This document shows positions 21,242 through 31,328 of a stretch of DNA of 64,000 bases, piece after piece; the stretch's first letter is position 1; each line of letters starts with the position of its first letter. Both the position numbers and the translations under genes were made by a program. The stretch lies in the NCBI GenBank assembly GCA_030710605.1, contig CP092882.1, positions 2,871,319 through 2,935,318 of the forward strand. Direction: 5' to 3'. This DNA comes from Cordylochernes scorpioides (Eukaryota; Arthropoda; Arachnida; Pseudoscorpiones; Chernetidae). The notes below the pieces were generated by a model. The model saw only the letters and a list, made by a program, of their open reading frames with translations, ran no database searches and had not been told where the DNA came from.

Positions 21242-22006
21242 TGTAACATAGTATGTATTATTTTAATTTATGTAACATAGTATTTCTTAATTTTATTATT
21301 TTTTATTTAACAGAGTGGTCATTTTTATTTTTATATCTTGCGACTCTGTAAATTTCCCTCGTGGCTTATCTTTTGTTTACCTTTCTTAGTTTGGCCTTCC
21401 CTGAAATAAATTTTGTTTCCTCCTGAAGTTTTTGTCTTCCCTAATTTTCCACGTGGCATTTTGGTGGAGATGCTGGGTAAGTTAGGGAAGACACACTGAA
21501 GATCGCCGAGAAGACCTTGAAGCCATGGGTGCTGTGATCTACATTTTCGGAGACTGACATCAGGATTCCACCGCCGTGCTAAAGCCAAGACTTCCCTCGA
21601 AGATGACGATGTCCCTATAGACGATACGACGACAAAGCCGCTCTTCACGCCGCAAGAAAATGGACGCAAAGGTACTAGGGACAAAGTTCCAAGACTTCGA
21701 TGGAATCCTTGGCAGAAGCACGTCAAATCCACGTCAGTATCTACAATAATTGCTAGCTGTGGGTCACAGCTCCCATAGGGAAGAAGCTATGTAACATAGT
21801 ATGTATTATTTTAATTTATGTAACATAGTATTTCTTAATTTTATTATTTTTTATTTAACAGAGTGGTCATTTTTATTTTTATATCTTGCGACTCTGTAAA
21901 TTTCCCTCGTGGCTTATCTTTTGTTTACCTTTCTTAGTTTGGCCTTCCCTGAAATAAATTTTGTTTCCTCCTGAAGTTTTTGTCTTCCCTAATTTTCCAC
22001 GTGGCA
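21242..22006. mobile_element. Miniature LTR retrotransposon (TRIM-like)
   Basis: Two direct repeats of 217 bp (21242-21458 and 21790-22006) appear identical. Each begins TG and ends CA, and they enclose 331 bp with no reverse transcriptase or gag. ATAT flanks both sides (21238-21241 and 22007-22010), a 4-bp target duplication. The base after the left repeat begins TTTTGGTGGAGATGCTGGG, a plausible primer-binding site starting TGG. The internal region has a 133-codon minus-strand open frame running into the left repeat, probably chance. It must be mobilised by another element's enzymes. Confidence 0.8.
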
Positions 22007-22689
22007 ATATCAATAAATTGTGTGTGTTCAATGAATTTACATAACATCGCAATTGGCGCGCTAAAGTTTAGAAAAGTTGGACATTACTTCTGTTTGGACT
22101 ATGGCTTCGTGTTTCTCAGTCCAATATGCAAATGTATAAATACCTTGGTATAGCAACATTTGATCAAAACATCAACAACAACAAGCTATTTTTGTTCCAA
22201 TACTTCACCTGGCCTACATATCTACCTAGATCAACCTACCAAACTTACATTTCTGTCAAGTAACCATATAACACAATATTTTACATCCAAACACCAATCA
22301 ATTATCTTGGTAGGTGTTTTAATAAATTGTGTATCGCGAACATAGAGTCGGGGGAAATGTCGCTCCGCCCAGCAGGCCCCAAATTAAAGCTGGCCAGGGA
22401 GGAAAGTATTTATTTAAAAATAATAAATTTATAGAGCTCTGCGTGGATTTATTTAAACTGAGATTAAATTGGCGACGTTTCAGTCTTCGTCCTTCCATCG
22501 TGTGTTGTAAAATGGCGTCGTTACTTCGGAACGGGTTCTGTGTGTGCAGGATATGTAAATGGGGAGAGGCGGTTTTATATTGCGGGTTTTTGTAAAAACA
22601 CATATAATTGTCCATATAAATTTCTCAAATACGAAGCCGCGCTTTACGAAACAATAAAACACTTGGGAAATAATATAGAAGTTCAGGTG

Positions 22690-22790
22690 TGTTAAAATTA
22701 AGAAAAGGGCATCTCCTGCTCGCACAAAGTTGCTGATGGTTTGCGTCGTCTATCGGCATAAATACCAACTAAACGTTGATAGAAACGATT
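22690..22790 (+). repeat. Dispersed repeat, family K
   Basis: AAATTAAGAAAAGGGCATCTC through TTGCTGATGGTTTGCG to CAACTAAACGTTGATAG. The palindromic version is at 58886-59063, and other partial copies are at 55690-55790, 61810-61900 and 62190-62270. A remnant on the other side of the PLE fragment (23820-23945) suggests the PLE inserted into one such repeat. Confidence 0.55.
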
Positions 22791-22817
22791 AAGGGGAAAG
22801 ACTCTTCTAGTAAGGTA

Positions 22818-23820
22818 TATCAATTAAGGAGGATCAGAAGATGAGTTTCTTTTATTGTATGAATGCAACCATAACCAAAAACTGGAGTTTTGGTCCCGAA
22901 AATATGCTTTCCCTCTCCAACGTAGGAACACCGACCATGAGGTCCCCAATGTTATCAACCTGTCTGACATAACCCTATCACCAGCTGAAAACAGACTATT
23001 ATCCAAAGGGCTAAAATACAGAATCCCAGCCAAAGTAGACACACCCCGACTCATTAGTGGAATAGAGGCCTCCATCAGAACCCTCTCCCACCAAGACCAA
23101 TGGACCATCAGGAATCAAGTAACCCGCACCCTCCAACGACCGCTACCTCCACTCTCCATGTCAAGATTAGAACACAAGATCATACGCAAACTGAAATCCC
23201 AACGATCCATTGTCATTACCCGATCAGACAAGGGATCTGATACGGTTATCATCAACCAAACCGAATACCATACAAAAATGACAGACATACTGAATGATAC
23301 AACCACTTTCACCCAAATCTCCACAGAAGAAAGCAAAGCAACAACCAAGAATTTCAGAGTTTCCCTCAACCGCATGAAACGCTCGGCCTCCATCACAATA
23401 GAAGATCACAAAAACTTCACCTCCAACATGGGAACTAATGCCTATATTTACGGCCTCCCCAAGATCCACAAACCATCCGTCCCCCTCCGTCCAGTCATCG
23501 CATACCACCTATCCCCTGCCTACCCCCTTGCCAAACACCTTACAAACCTTCTAACCCCTCTTTGGAATAATAACAGGAGAGCCTTCACGACACCCAATTC
23601 CACCAGTTTCATACAGGATATAACAAACCTGCTCCCCCCTCCAAACTCATCCATGTGCTCGTTCGACGTATCTTCCCTATTCCTCAGCCTTCCACACAGC
23701 CTCATGATAGATAACCTCCACCAATTCCTTTCATCCATCCACACAGATGCCACCATAGCTTTTTAATCGTAGCATTCATACAATAAAAGAAACTCATCTT
23801 CTGATCCTCCTTAATTGATA
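22818..23820 (+). mobile_element. Penelope-like RT fragment bounded by perfect 49-bp inverted repeat
   Basis: 22818-22866 and 23772-23820 are exact reverse complements (TATCAATTAAGGAGGATCAG at the outer ends). The left repeat is itself part of the PLE reading frame, so the right one is an inverted copy of PLE 5' coding sequence. The element is cut off within the reverse transcriptase. Inverted partial copies of this sort are known for PLEs. Confidence 0.8.
22827..23766 (+). pseudogene. Penelope-like reverse transcriptase, 5' half only
   Basis: About 312 codons open from just after a TAA at 22824-22826 to TAA at 23764-23766. Recognisable PLE landmarks in order: NVINLSDITLSPAENRLLSK (conserved N-terminal block), RSDKGSDTVIIN, YIYGLPKIHKP, LRPVIAYHLSPAYPLAKHL (RT finger motifs) and CSFDVSSLFLSLPH (RT motif A with its catalytic aspartate). 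Motif C (Y-x-DD), the thumb and any GIY-YIG nuclease are missing. The frame stops a few bases before the inverted copy of its own 5' end begins. It cannot make an active enzyme. It is probably a different PLE family from the 5595-6695 fragment, but the two do not overlap, so this cannot be tested here. Confidence 0.88.
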
Positions 23821-25377
23821 AACGTTGATAACCAACATTTTATATCCAGGATTCTGTAAATGCATGGTTAAGAAATCAGCGCTTAGCTCGCTGGAATTTA
23901 TTCCGATAGATGGCGCAAGCTATCAATAACCTTCAGTTTCACACGACAAGGAGATATTTTTCACAATTTTACCCCGTTTTTTAGTTTTTAATAGAGCTTC
24001 TTTCATTAAAGATAGAAGCTTTATTTCTATATTTTAAAAATTGTATAAAAGTGTTTTGCGCCATCACACACACACACACACACAAATTTCCTATCTATTT
24101 GAAAGTATACTCTTTGTTGAATCTATAAAATTTGGTTTCAAAATTTAAGGAAAAAATAACGGTTCGCTTTTTCACACCCTCCGGGTACAATAAGTTTCCA
24201 TGCGGCAACTAGGACCTGGACTCCGAACTTGTACAACCCCACCAGTGAGCACAGGTAACCAAACGGGGCTCTAGCACCTTCCAAGTGCATAGGACTACAC
24301 CTGGATATATATAAACATGAAGTATAACGGTATCTACCATGATGTGTATAAACACAACTTATAAACCACGTCTACGAGGCGCCGACACGACGTAGGCCAT
24401 ATGTAAATACTGCTTAGCAAAACTCACTTTTTCACCAATTAATCAACAACGCACCAAATCCCCAATTAATTAATTCTAAGCGATGTTTTAATACGCCTAT
24501 ATCGAGGGGATTAACTAAATTAAATTGGACAGTTAATTAGAACGGTGTCTGTTTTATCCCCGCACTTAACAATGGAAAGCTCGCTACTGTGTGCTTGTAT
24601 CCGTAGATCAATAGTGAGACTTGAAGTTCTTTCGCCCAGAAGTTAGCAGCTTTTCTTGAGAATTCTTTTCTGTAACTTGTCTGTTCTATCGAGGTCAAGT
24701 ATTGCTGCGGCAGCTGGAAGGAGGAGAGGGTATGATGCTGCCTAGGATGAATGGAGAAGATTGAAAGATATATGTAAATATACAGAGTATGTAGAATATT
24801 TGGACCATTCTTGTAATATTTGTACCTTGTTGGGTGCCAATCTAAATATGGTATAAAATTTCATTAATATAATATATTGATCACCTCAGCTTATCTAGGC
24901 CGTATTTGAAGGTTTAACTTGGCCCGTTTTAATGGTGGAAATTAGTAGGTTATAATCTAGGATAAATTTTTCGTCGAAAATGTTGAATATGGGAAATATA
25001 TTAAAGTAACTATTTATACCTAATTGAATGTCTCTGAGAATCCTTTTTAAGAAAATAGAACCGCAGATTCCACAGCAATGTCTGAAATAATCCCGCGGTA
25101 GTAGCTGCTATCTGTGAAAAGATTCTAGGATATAACGCTTGAGCGCTCCTTAGAAAAAGGGATTATCCCAATCCCATCCGGAGATTTCTCTCACCAAAAA
25201 AAAAGATCTTTGAATAGATTTGTTGAATTTTCGGAGTTCAGTTTCTTTGCACAGGTAAGAATGTCACATATGTAAACCTTCCCATAACATATTTACATAG
25301 CATTCCAAACCTCGCTGTACGGTACATCCTTCTTCATGATTAAGATAAATATTTATTTGACAAGGACAAAATGTGAC
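23821..25377. other. Mostly unassigned; (CA)n and SINE fragment
   Basis: A repeat remnant of family K occupies 23821-23945, a (CA)n microsatellite 24064-24085, and a diverged SINE fragment 24200-24310 (CAACCCCACCAGTGAGCAC and AACCAAACGGGGCTCTAG). The rest shows no gene or transposon signature. Confidence 0.5.
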
Positions 25378-25445
25378 GCCGAAACGTTTTATCACAAGTA
25401 ATTACAGAGGCTTTCGAACATGTCCTTCTTCAGGTTTCTTATATA

Positions 25446-26934
25446 TACTGGTGTCCAAAAATTAAGAAACTTTTGTTTTTTAATGATATGTTTTAAAATA
25501 TACAACGCTAAAAGCTAAAAAGTAATTTAATTAGGTATTTTAAGTCGTAGAATTTATTTATCGCAACCATTCGATTCGGTAAAATTGAAAATATGCAAAT
25601 TTTTGTTTGTCTTTATAAGTGTGCTATTTGGCGTGTCGTTTACCTCATCTAAGAATTGTCCAATTATAATTTTATTTAATCCTTAGTTAATTATGAGTTT
25701 ACGAAAAATTTTAGCAGATGATTTAAAATGGAGAGCTGTTGGAAGAATGGAGGCAGGGCAATCACAAGTTTAAGTAGCAAAATGGTTAAATGTGAATAAA
25801 TCTGTGGTCAGCAAAATATGGAAACAGTTCATTGAGACAGGAACCATCAAAAGAAAAGAAGGTTCTGGTAGAAAAAGAAAAACAGCTACCTCTGAAGACC
25901 GTTATCTGGTCGTAACTGCCAAGCGCCATAGGGAGATGGCAGCTATTCAACTCTCTAATGAACTCTCAAGTGCTACTGGAACGAGAATTTCAAGACAAAC
26001 TGTTTACCGAAGGCTTCACGAAGGTGCTCTTTATGCAAGACGACCAATGATCTGTATCCCTTTAACCTCTGCTCACAGGAGAGCCCGCTTGAATTGGTGC
26101 TTGGAACATCACGCCTGGACTTATGATCAGTGGGCTAATGTTCTGTTCAGTGACGAGTCAAAATTTAGTTTAAACACAGATTATCGACGAGTTTTCATCT
26201 GGAGGGAGCCTGGAACCCGCTATCATCCCAGTGAAATCAGGGAAATAGACAGTTTTAGAGGGGGCAGTCTCTTAGTCTGGGCTGGCATCAGTTCTAGCAG
26301 TCGCACACCCCTCCACATTTTTTCTGGGGGCACTTTAACTGCCCAAAGGTACAGGGACGAGATCCTTGAGCTCTATCTAAGATCTTATAGAGATCAAATT
26401 GGTCACAATTTAATTTTAATGGAAGATACTGCTCGTCCGCATAGGGCTAGGCTAGTCAATAAATATCTCCAGAGTGAGAATATTCGAAGGATGGATTGGC
26501 CAGCCAGATCTCCGGACCTGAATCCAATAGAGCATGTGTGGGATGCTCTAGGGAGGCGTATTGGAGCTCGTCACCCCTCTCCCCAAACCCTCGTTGAGCT
26601 AAGAACTGCTCTATTGGAGGAGTGGGATTTACTACCCCTGGACCTCCTCCAAAGCCTGGTAAACAGTATGAGGGCTCGCTGTGAGACCTTGATAGCTGTT
26701 AGAGGTGATCATACTCCCTATTGATATCTTATTTCTTTAAGATCTGGAACCTTAGCTTTGGGTATGTTGGTAATAATTTGCATATTTCATAATTTCAAAT
26801 ATATTATTTTTCACATAGCTAGTCAAATTCTCCATAGTTTAAACTATTTGTATACTAAATTTTATATTTGTTAATAAATTAGCTTTTGAGAAATTTCAAT
26901 ATTGGTTAAGTTTCTTATTTTTTGGACACCAGTG
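25446..26934 (+). mobile_element. Tc1-like transposon (DD34E)
   Basis: Ends TACTGGTGTCCAAAAATTAA and (reverse complement at right) CACTGGTGTCCAAAAAATAA, with TA on both sides (25444-25445, 26935-26936). 1489 bp. Encodes a transposase interrupted once. Confidence 0.92.
25693..26724 (+). pseudogene. Tc1 transposase with one in-frame stop
   Basis: Read from the ATG at 25693 (MSLRKILADDLKWRAVGRM) to TGA at 26722-26724, 343 residues, the normal Tc1 length. A TAA at 25771-25773 after GQSQV is the only interruption; downstream the frame is open for about 316 codons. Domains: paired-like helix-turn-helix (residues about 10-110, including VNKSVVSKIWKQF and a GSGRKRKT basic patch), then the DDE core. 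Core residues are D in LFSDESKFSL, D in LMEDTARPHR and E in SPDLNPIEHVW, with 34 residues between the last two. All three catalytic residues are intact, so a single change separates this copy from a complete frame. Translation from a downstream codon would lose part of the DNA-binding domain. Confidence 0.93.
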
Positions 26935-26985
26935 TAGTTGAAGAAGAGCATGCCCGAAAGTTTATGCAATTCCTTTTAGTACAAA

Positions 26986-27486
26986 CAATTGCGGCGGTCG
27001 CCTTTACTCTTTTTATCACAAATCATTCGGTTCACATTCCAAGACTTGTACATTACACAATTGTAGAAGAACTCGACCCAACAAAGATGCTATTAGACAA
27101 GTATCTACGTAGATATTGTCCTGTAGTCAGGTGTGATTATATAGCAAAACGTCTGAGAAAGAACTTATATTTCTGAAAAAGTGAATTTTGTTTGCGATTA
27201 AGAACCGTCGAACCATATTGTAGGAAATGGTATTTTATGTTGGCACGGTGGTATTTGGCTAAACGTTTGTAAATTTGTCGTCTGAGAATACTGTATAGCA
27301 GAATACAACGGGTCTATATGTAAATACATTCACGAACATATGTAAACCAGAAATATTCTAGCTGACCTGTGTAAGTTTTATCTGGTTTTCTCTATGTGTG
27401 TAGCTATATACTCAGTATAACACGTGTAGTCATATTTTACTTCGACGCAGACGGGGATTTTGATAAATACCACTTAATAAAAACTA
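26986..27486. other. No gene recognised
   Basis: Moderately AT-rich sequence; open frames are short and lack motifs. Nothing recognised. Confidence 0.4.
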
Positions 27487-27530
27487 CACTCATGGACAAA
27501 ATTTGGAGAAGTTGTACCTTTTATCATATA

Positions 27531-28561
27531 CTAGTAGAAAAGCCCGTCCAAGGACGGGATCGGCTAGAGCAGGTGGATTCCTAATTTTATTTCTCACATT
27601 CCTTTTTGATACTTAATAATATGTAATCGGAAGCGTTCGAGGTAAAATAACGTTCATGGTCCGTCAGGGATCGATCCCCTTCCGAGCGTTGCAACATTTT
27701 ACCTTTCGGGTCATTTTATTGATATTTTTTTAATTAACATTTTTACTTTAAAAGAGGTGAACTTACAATGAATAAATTTATTTGTAAACAACATTTTTGG
27801 TGAAGCAAGCTGAACTATTTTCAAGAAGCCTTCCTTGCTTGCTTCCGTGGATTATTTTTATTTTAACACACTTAGAACTTTTCACCCTAGAAAAAGCAAC
27901 ATATAACTGACCATGGCTAAAACTGGTTCAGGTAAATAGATGCCAACCATTTCAAGGGTTTGGCCTTGTGATTTATTTATTGTCATAGCGAAGGCTAATT
28001 TTACAGGGAACTGTCCCCTTCTGAGAATGAAAGGAATCTCAGAATGTATTGGGGCCAAGTAAACTCTCGGAATAAATACAGATTGATCTACTGCAGTGCC
28101 AGTCCGAACTTTTGCCATAATTAAATTAGGTAACAATTTAGTTACTACTAATCTCGTCCCGTTACAAAGACCTCGCTTTGTGTTTAAGTTTCGAAGAAGC
28201 ATTATGATTGCTCCAATTTAAACGTCTTTGTCGCTGCTGTTCAATACGACGTTGCTTTGCTTCGATGGCCTCAACAATAGAAAGGGCTCTTTTAGGAGAC
28301 ATTGTTTATAAAAATAAAATAATCAAGCTAAATTAAAAAAATAAAATTATTTAAAAAATATTATTCCTCAAATATTCACCGAATAAATTGCCGAAAGCAA
28401 AAAATGACTAATAAGGTCAGAATAGAATAAAATAAAGGATGAAAACAAAAACCAAACAGACCTACAGCCGGCCACGTCACTTAACTACGTAACTTGAACA
28501 CGTGACACAGAATGGACCAATCCTATTCGGCTTCAACGAACAAACGCTTTATTATATGTGA
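27531..28561 (-). mobile_element. Internally deleted Helitron
   Basis: On the minus strand it begins TCACATATAATAAAGCG and ends CCCGTCCTTGGACGGG-CTTTTCTACTAG. That is a TC start, a 16-base terminal palindrome, a short spacer and CTAG, inserted between A (27530) and T (28562) of the MITE. Length 1031 bp. It retains only the two extremes of the Rep/helicase gene, so it is non-autonomous. Confidence 0.88.
27882..28302 (-). pseudogene. Helitron Rep/helicase remnant (N-terminus joined to helicase C-terminus)
   Basis: Starts at the ATG at 28300-28302 with MSPKRALSIVEAIEAKQRR and continues about 30 residues to LNWSNHNA. A deletion then brings in, one frame over, helicase sequence: LRNLNTKRGLCNGTRLVV, FIPRVYLAPIH, LRRGQFPVKLAFAMTINKSQ and GQTLEMVGIYLPEPV. 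These are the last conserved motifs of Pif1-type helicases found at the C-terminus of Helitron proteins. The Rep (HUH) nickase and helicase motifs I-IV are gone. The full protein normally exceeds 1000 residues; under 150 remain. The product, if any, would have no nickase or ATPase activity. Confidence 0.88.
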
Positions 28562-28734
28562 TATCGGGATTCAGACAATAACTATGAAAGATATAACAGT
28601 GATCTTTATTGAATACACACGAGTTAACCAAGTGTGAACAAAATTGCCTCTGTCTCTTTCAAAAAAAAAAAAAAAAAAACAGACGACCGGCGACGTCAAA
28701 GACTTTCCACTTCCTTAAGTTTTGTCCAGGAGTG

Positions 28735-29049
28735 TAATATTTACAATAGTTGTGACATTGTGGTAAATAAACCAGACTGAAATGTTTGCTAACGGTTACT
28801 GCTGAGGGAAGTTTGCCTCCCGCGGGAATATTGGGCTCGGCTCCGTGTTTTCCCAGAAATATTTGAATTGAATCACGGACTCGTTTATCGAGGAGCGTTT
28901 CTGAACCGTGTGTGTGTTTCCCCGAGGTAAAAATGTACACAAATTTGGCGAGTCGGTGTTTTAACAACAAAAAGGAACTTAATATCAATACGATGCGCGC
29001 CATCTGTTGTAAGAATTTTTAACTATTTCTGACGCGTATGTTTATTTTT
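28735..29049. other. No gene recognised
   Basis: Unique-looking sequence; the minus-strand open frame here partly reads a poly-A tract of the MITE and is not credible. Confidence 0.4.
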
Positions 29050-29220
29050 TAAATAAAACAACTTTCTTCTGTCCTTACTGCAGTGGTAAAAATAATGGAA
29101 GGGCCTGGCTCATCAGTGGTGAACCCTCCCAGAGGTTTTTCCACTGATGAGCTAGGCTCTCCCATTATTTTATCATTGCAGTAAAGGCAGTAGAGAAAAT
29201 TGTTTTATATTAAAAAGAAA
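29050..29220. repeat. Paired hammerhead-core repeats forming a palindrome
   Basis: Left half on the minus strand (CTCATCAGTGGTGAACCCTC at about 29109), right half on the plus strand (CCACTGATGAGCTAGGCTC at about 29144). Flanks TGCAGTGGTAAAAATAATGG and CCATTATTTTATCATTGCAG mirror each other. Arms about 70 bp. Confidence 0.65.
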
Positions 29221-29604
29221 AATACGCGTCAAAAATAGTTAATTTTTCATTAAAAACTTGATCAAAGAACTACTTTGCAACACAAGCACAAGGATTCTAA
29301 ATGATAGAATTAAGAGAATAACGCGACAATTTCAGTAAGAATTTAGTCTAAGGCGGGGACCTGTCAAGCCCATTGATTGGCTCAGTGATGTCTGGGTGAG
29401 CCGTCACAACGGCTGCTCCAGATCCCATGAATAAAAGATGAGGACGTCGTCAACCTGGAGGACTTAGCCGCGCGCCGGTAATAAAGGAAGGAAAGGACTT
29501 AAAAGAATTATTCATTAGATCCATCTCCCGCGGAGGACAAATTGATGTCTGGGTTTTTACATGGAAGCGTTTAATGATGCGGCGGTTAATTGGCTGGAGT
29601 GGGG
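29221..29604. other. No gene recognised
   Basis: Unique-looking sequence between repeats; contains no open frame or RNA gene that I can support. Confidence 0.4.
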
Positions 29605-30410
29605 GAGGATTAGCATCTGGTACGTAGTATTGTTGCTCGGGTTAGACAAGTAGCTCTCATATCCCTAAACATTTCTGTAGCGATACAGGATTGTTGCTCG
29701 GATCTATTATTAGAATCGCCTAATTATATTTTATGGGGAGGATTAGCATCTGGTACGTAGTATTGTTGCTCGGGTTAGACAAGTAGCTCTCATATCCCTA
29801 AACATTTCTGTAGCGATACAGGATTGTTGCTCGGATCTATTATTAGAATCGCCTAATTATATTTTATGGGAAGGATTAGCATCTGGTACGTAGTATTGTT
29901 GCTCGGGTTAGACAAGTAGCTCTCATATCCCTAAACATTTCTGTAGCGATACAGGATTGTTGCTCGGATCTATTATTAGAATCGCCTAATTATATTTTAC
30001 GGGGAGGATTAGCATCTGGTACGTAGTATTGTTGCTCGGGTTAGACAAGTAGCTCTCATATCCCTAAACATTTCTGTAGCGATACAGGATTGTTGCTCGG
30101 ATCTATTATTAGAATCGCCTAATTATATTTTATGGGGAGGATTAGCATCTGGTACGTAGTATTGTTGCTCGGGTTAGACAAGTAGCTCTGATATCCCTAA
30201 ACATTTCTGTAGCGATACAGGATTGTTACTCGGATCTATTATTAGAATCGCCTAATTATATTTTATGGGAAGGATTAGCATCTGGTACGTAGTATTGTTG
30301 CTCGGGTTAGACAAGTAGCTCTCATATCCCTAAACATTTCTGTAGCGATACAGGATTGTTGCTCGGATCTATTATTAGAATCGCCTAATTATATTTTATG
30401 GGGAGGATAA
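29605..30410. repeat. 133-bp tandem repeat, six copies
   Basis: GGATTAGCATCTGGTACGTA recurs with a constant 133-bp spacing (GATTAGC at 29608, 29741, 29874, 30007, 30140, 30273), with a partial start at 30406. Units differ by only a few bases (for example CTCATATC/CTGATATC, TTGCTCGG/TTACTCGG, TTATGGGG/TTACGGGG). No long open frame. A young minisatellite. Confidence 0.95.
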
Positions 30411-31175
30411 ACATGGTGATAAATTTACAGTTTACTCTCACACTGTGGGTAATGAACTGTCCTAAGAGATTATACCTTATTTATCTTTCTCTGAAGAATT
30501 GTCAAATTTAAATATTTCTTTATAGGGTTCCTCGTCGTTTAGGCCGCTGATCGGGAATTAGCTGTTCGACTGTGCTAACAAGGGAGGTAGGTAGACGTGT
30601 TCATCCCTCCCCCACCCGGGTAAATATTCTCGTTTCTAACTGGCTCGATCTGCCTTACTTTACATAACGTATGCATTGTAGTATATTTATACTTTAAATA
30701 TCGCTACATTATAAGTAACGTCTGTTTACCCTCCCCGTCTCAAATGTCGCTAACCAAGTGATGGTTACATTACCAACTCAATAACATATTCACAGAATAA
30801 TCGTAAAAATAAAACGGACCAATGACTACTGCGACTCACAAAGAGATTTACAGCACCCATGAAAGACCATAACCTAAAAATGGCCACTCTACTGGTTGTG
30901 TCTCATTGTCTCATTCAGTCAAGTATCTTTGAATAGATAGTGAATTATACGTCTAGGGGGCTCCGTTCAATGTTTACCGCCCGCGAGCCAATTAGAAACG
31001 AGCGCTTTTACCCGAGTTGGGAGTGATGGAGGCGAGTAGAAATAAACACGGCAAGACATCCCCCTACCTCCCATCCCAATCGAATCTCTATTTCCAATCA
31101 GCGACCTAACCAATGAGGGACCTCCTAAAGATCCGTTCTGCCACGTTGAATTAACCTGACACCAAGTCATCTCGG
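30411..31175. other. No gene recognised
   Basis: Unique-looking sequence. A C-rich segment around 30600-30620 and a short minus-strand open frame (30967-31170) carry no recognisable domain. Confidence 0.4.
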
Positions 31176-31328
31176 ATGTCGGCCAAGATGGAAACTTCTG
31201 GGCACAATCTGTCTGTCCTTCCCCAGGTCATTCCCGCTCTAACCATCATGTACATTGCCATCGTCGGCCGGCTGTTCCTACGTCACAGCTCAAACTTCTG
31301 CCATTTCTGGGACGGCTTTTTAAAATAG
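31176..31328 (+). CDS. Short candidate exon, unrecognised
   Basis: A 50-codon frame from ATG at 31176 to TAG at 31326-31328 in otherwise AT-rich DNA. Third codon positions are strikingly C-rich, like the KCNE-like exon and unlike chance frames here. The peptide has a hydrophobic stretch, LPQVIPALTIMYIAIVGRLF, that could be part of a membrane segment. No splice donor that I would trust and no homologue recognised. It could be a first exon, or composition may mislead me. Confidence 0.22.
   Translation: MSAKMETSGHNLSVLPQVIPALTIMYIAIVGRLFLRHSSNFCHFWDGFLK

Larger units (their letters stand above)
19275..22065. mobile_element. Fold-back element carrying two later insertions
   Basis: The outer left arm (TTTAGCGCGCCAATTGCGAT at 19275) is matched by ATCGCAATTGGCGCGCTAAA at 22046-22065. 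Then come GAACACACACAATTTATT / AATAAATTGTGTGTGTTC, AAATCTCAGTATATA / TATATACTGAGATTT and TATGGTGTATTCACCCG / CGGGTGAATACACCATA (19389 and 19860). The right arm is interrupted by a mariner (19885-21204) and a miniature LTR element (21242-22006). Without them the element would be about 700 bp with arms of about 140 bp. Its centre contains a CATCTCCTTATCGTGCAACT segment of repeat family K. Confidence 0.85.
25378..26985. repeat. PLE-type terminal modules on both sides of a Tc1 insertion
   Basis: Left (25378-25440): GCCGAAACG and GAGGCTTTCGAACATGTCC with CTTCTTCAGG. Right (26935-26985): GTTGAAGAAGAGCATGCCC, GAAAGTTTATGCAATTCC. Both have the PLE terminal pattern in opposite orientation, so the Tc1 element at 25446-26934 appears to have landed in a PLE palindrome near its centre. 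Confidence 0.5.
27487..28734. mobile_element. MITE family H, copy 1, split by a Helitron
   Basis: Left end CACTCATGGACAAAATTTGG at 27487, right end CTTAAGTTTTGTCCAGGAGTG at about 28714-28734, TA on both sides. The left 44 bases (27487-27530) and the remainder (28562-28734) are separated by the Helitron. Joined, they follow the order of the uninterrupted copies at 56046-56244. The ends resemble Tc1-type MITEs; no coding. Confidence 0.8.

Noticed and set aside
21331-21732. 133-codon minus-strand frame in the miniature LTR element
   Set aside because: Starts in the interior and runs into one LTR; no gag, protease or RT motif, so I treat it as chance.
25378-26985. Interpreting 25378-26985 as one large element with the Tc1 as cargo
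   Set aside because: The Tc1 has its own TA-flanked ends, and the outer PLE-type modules are only partly symmetric; a simple insertion explains it.
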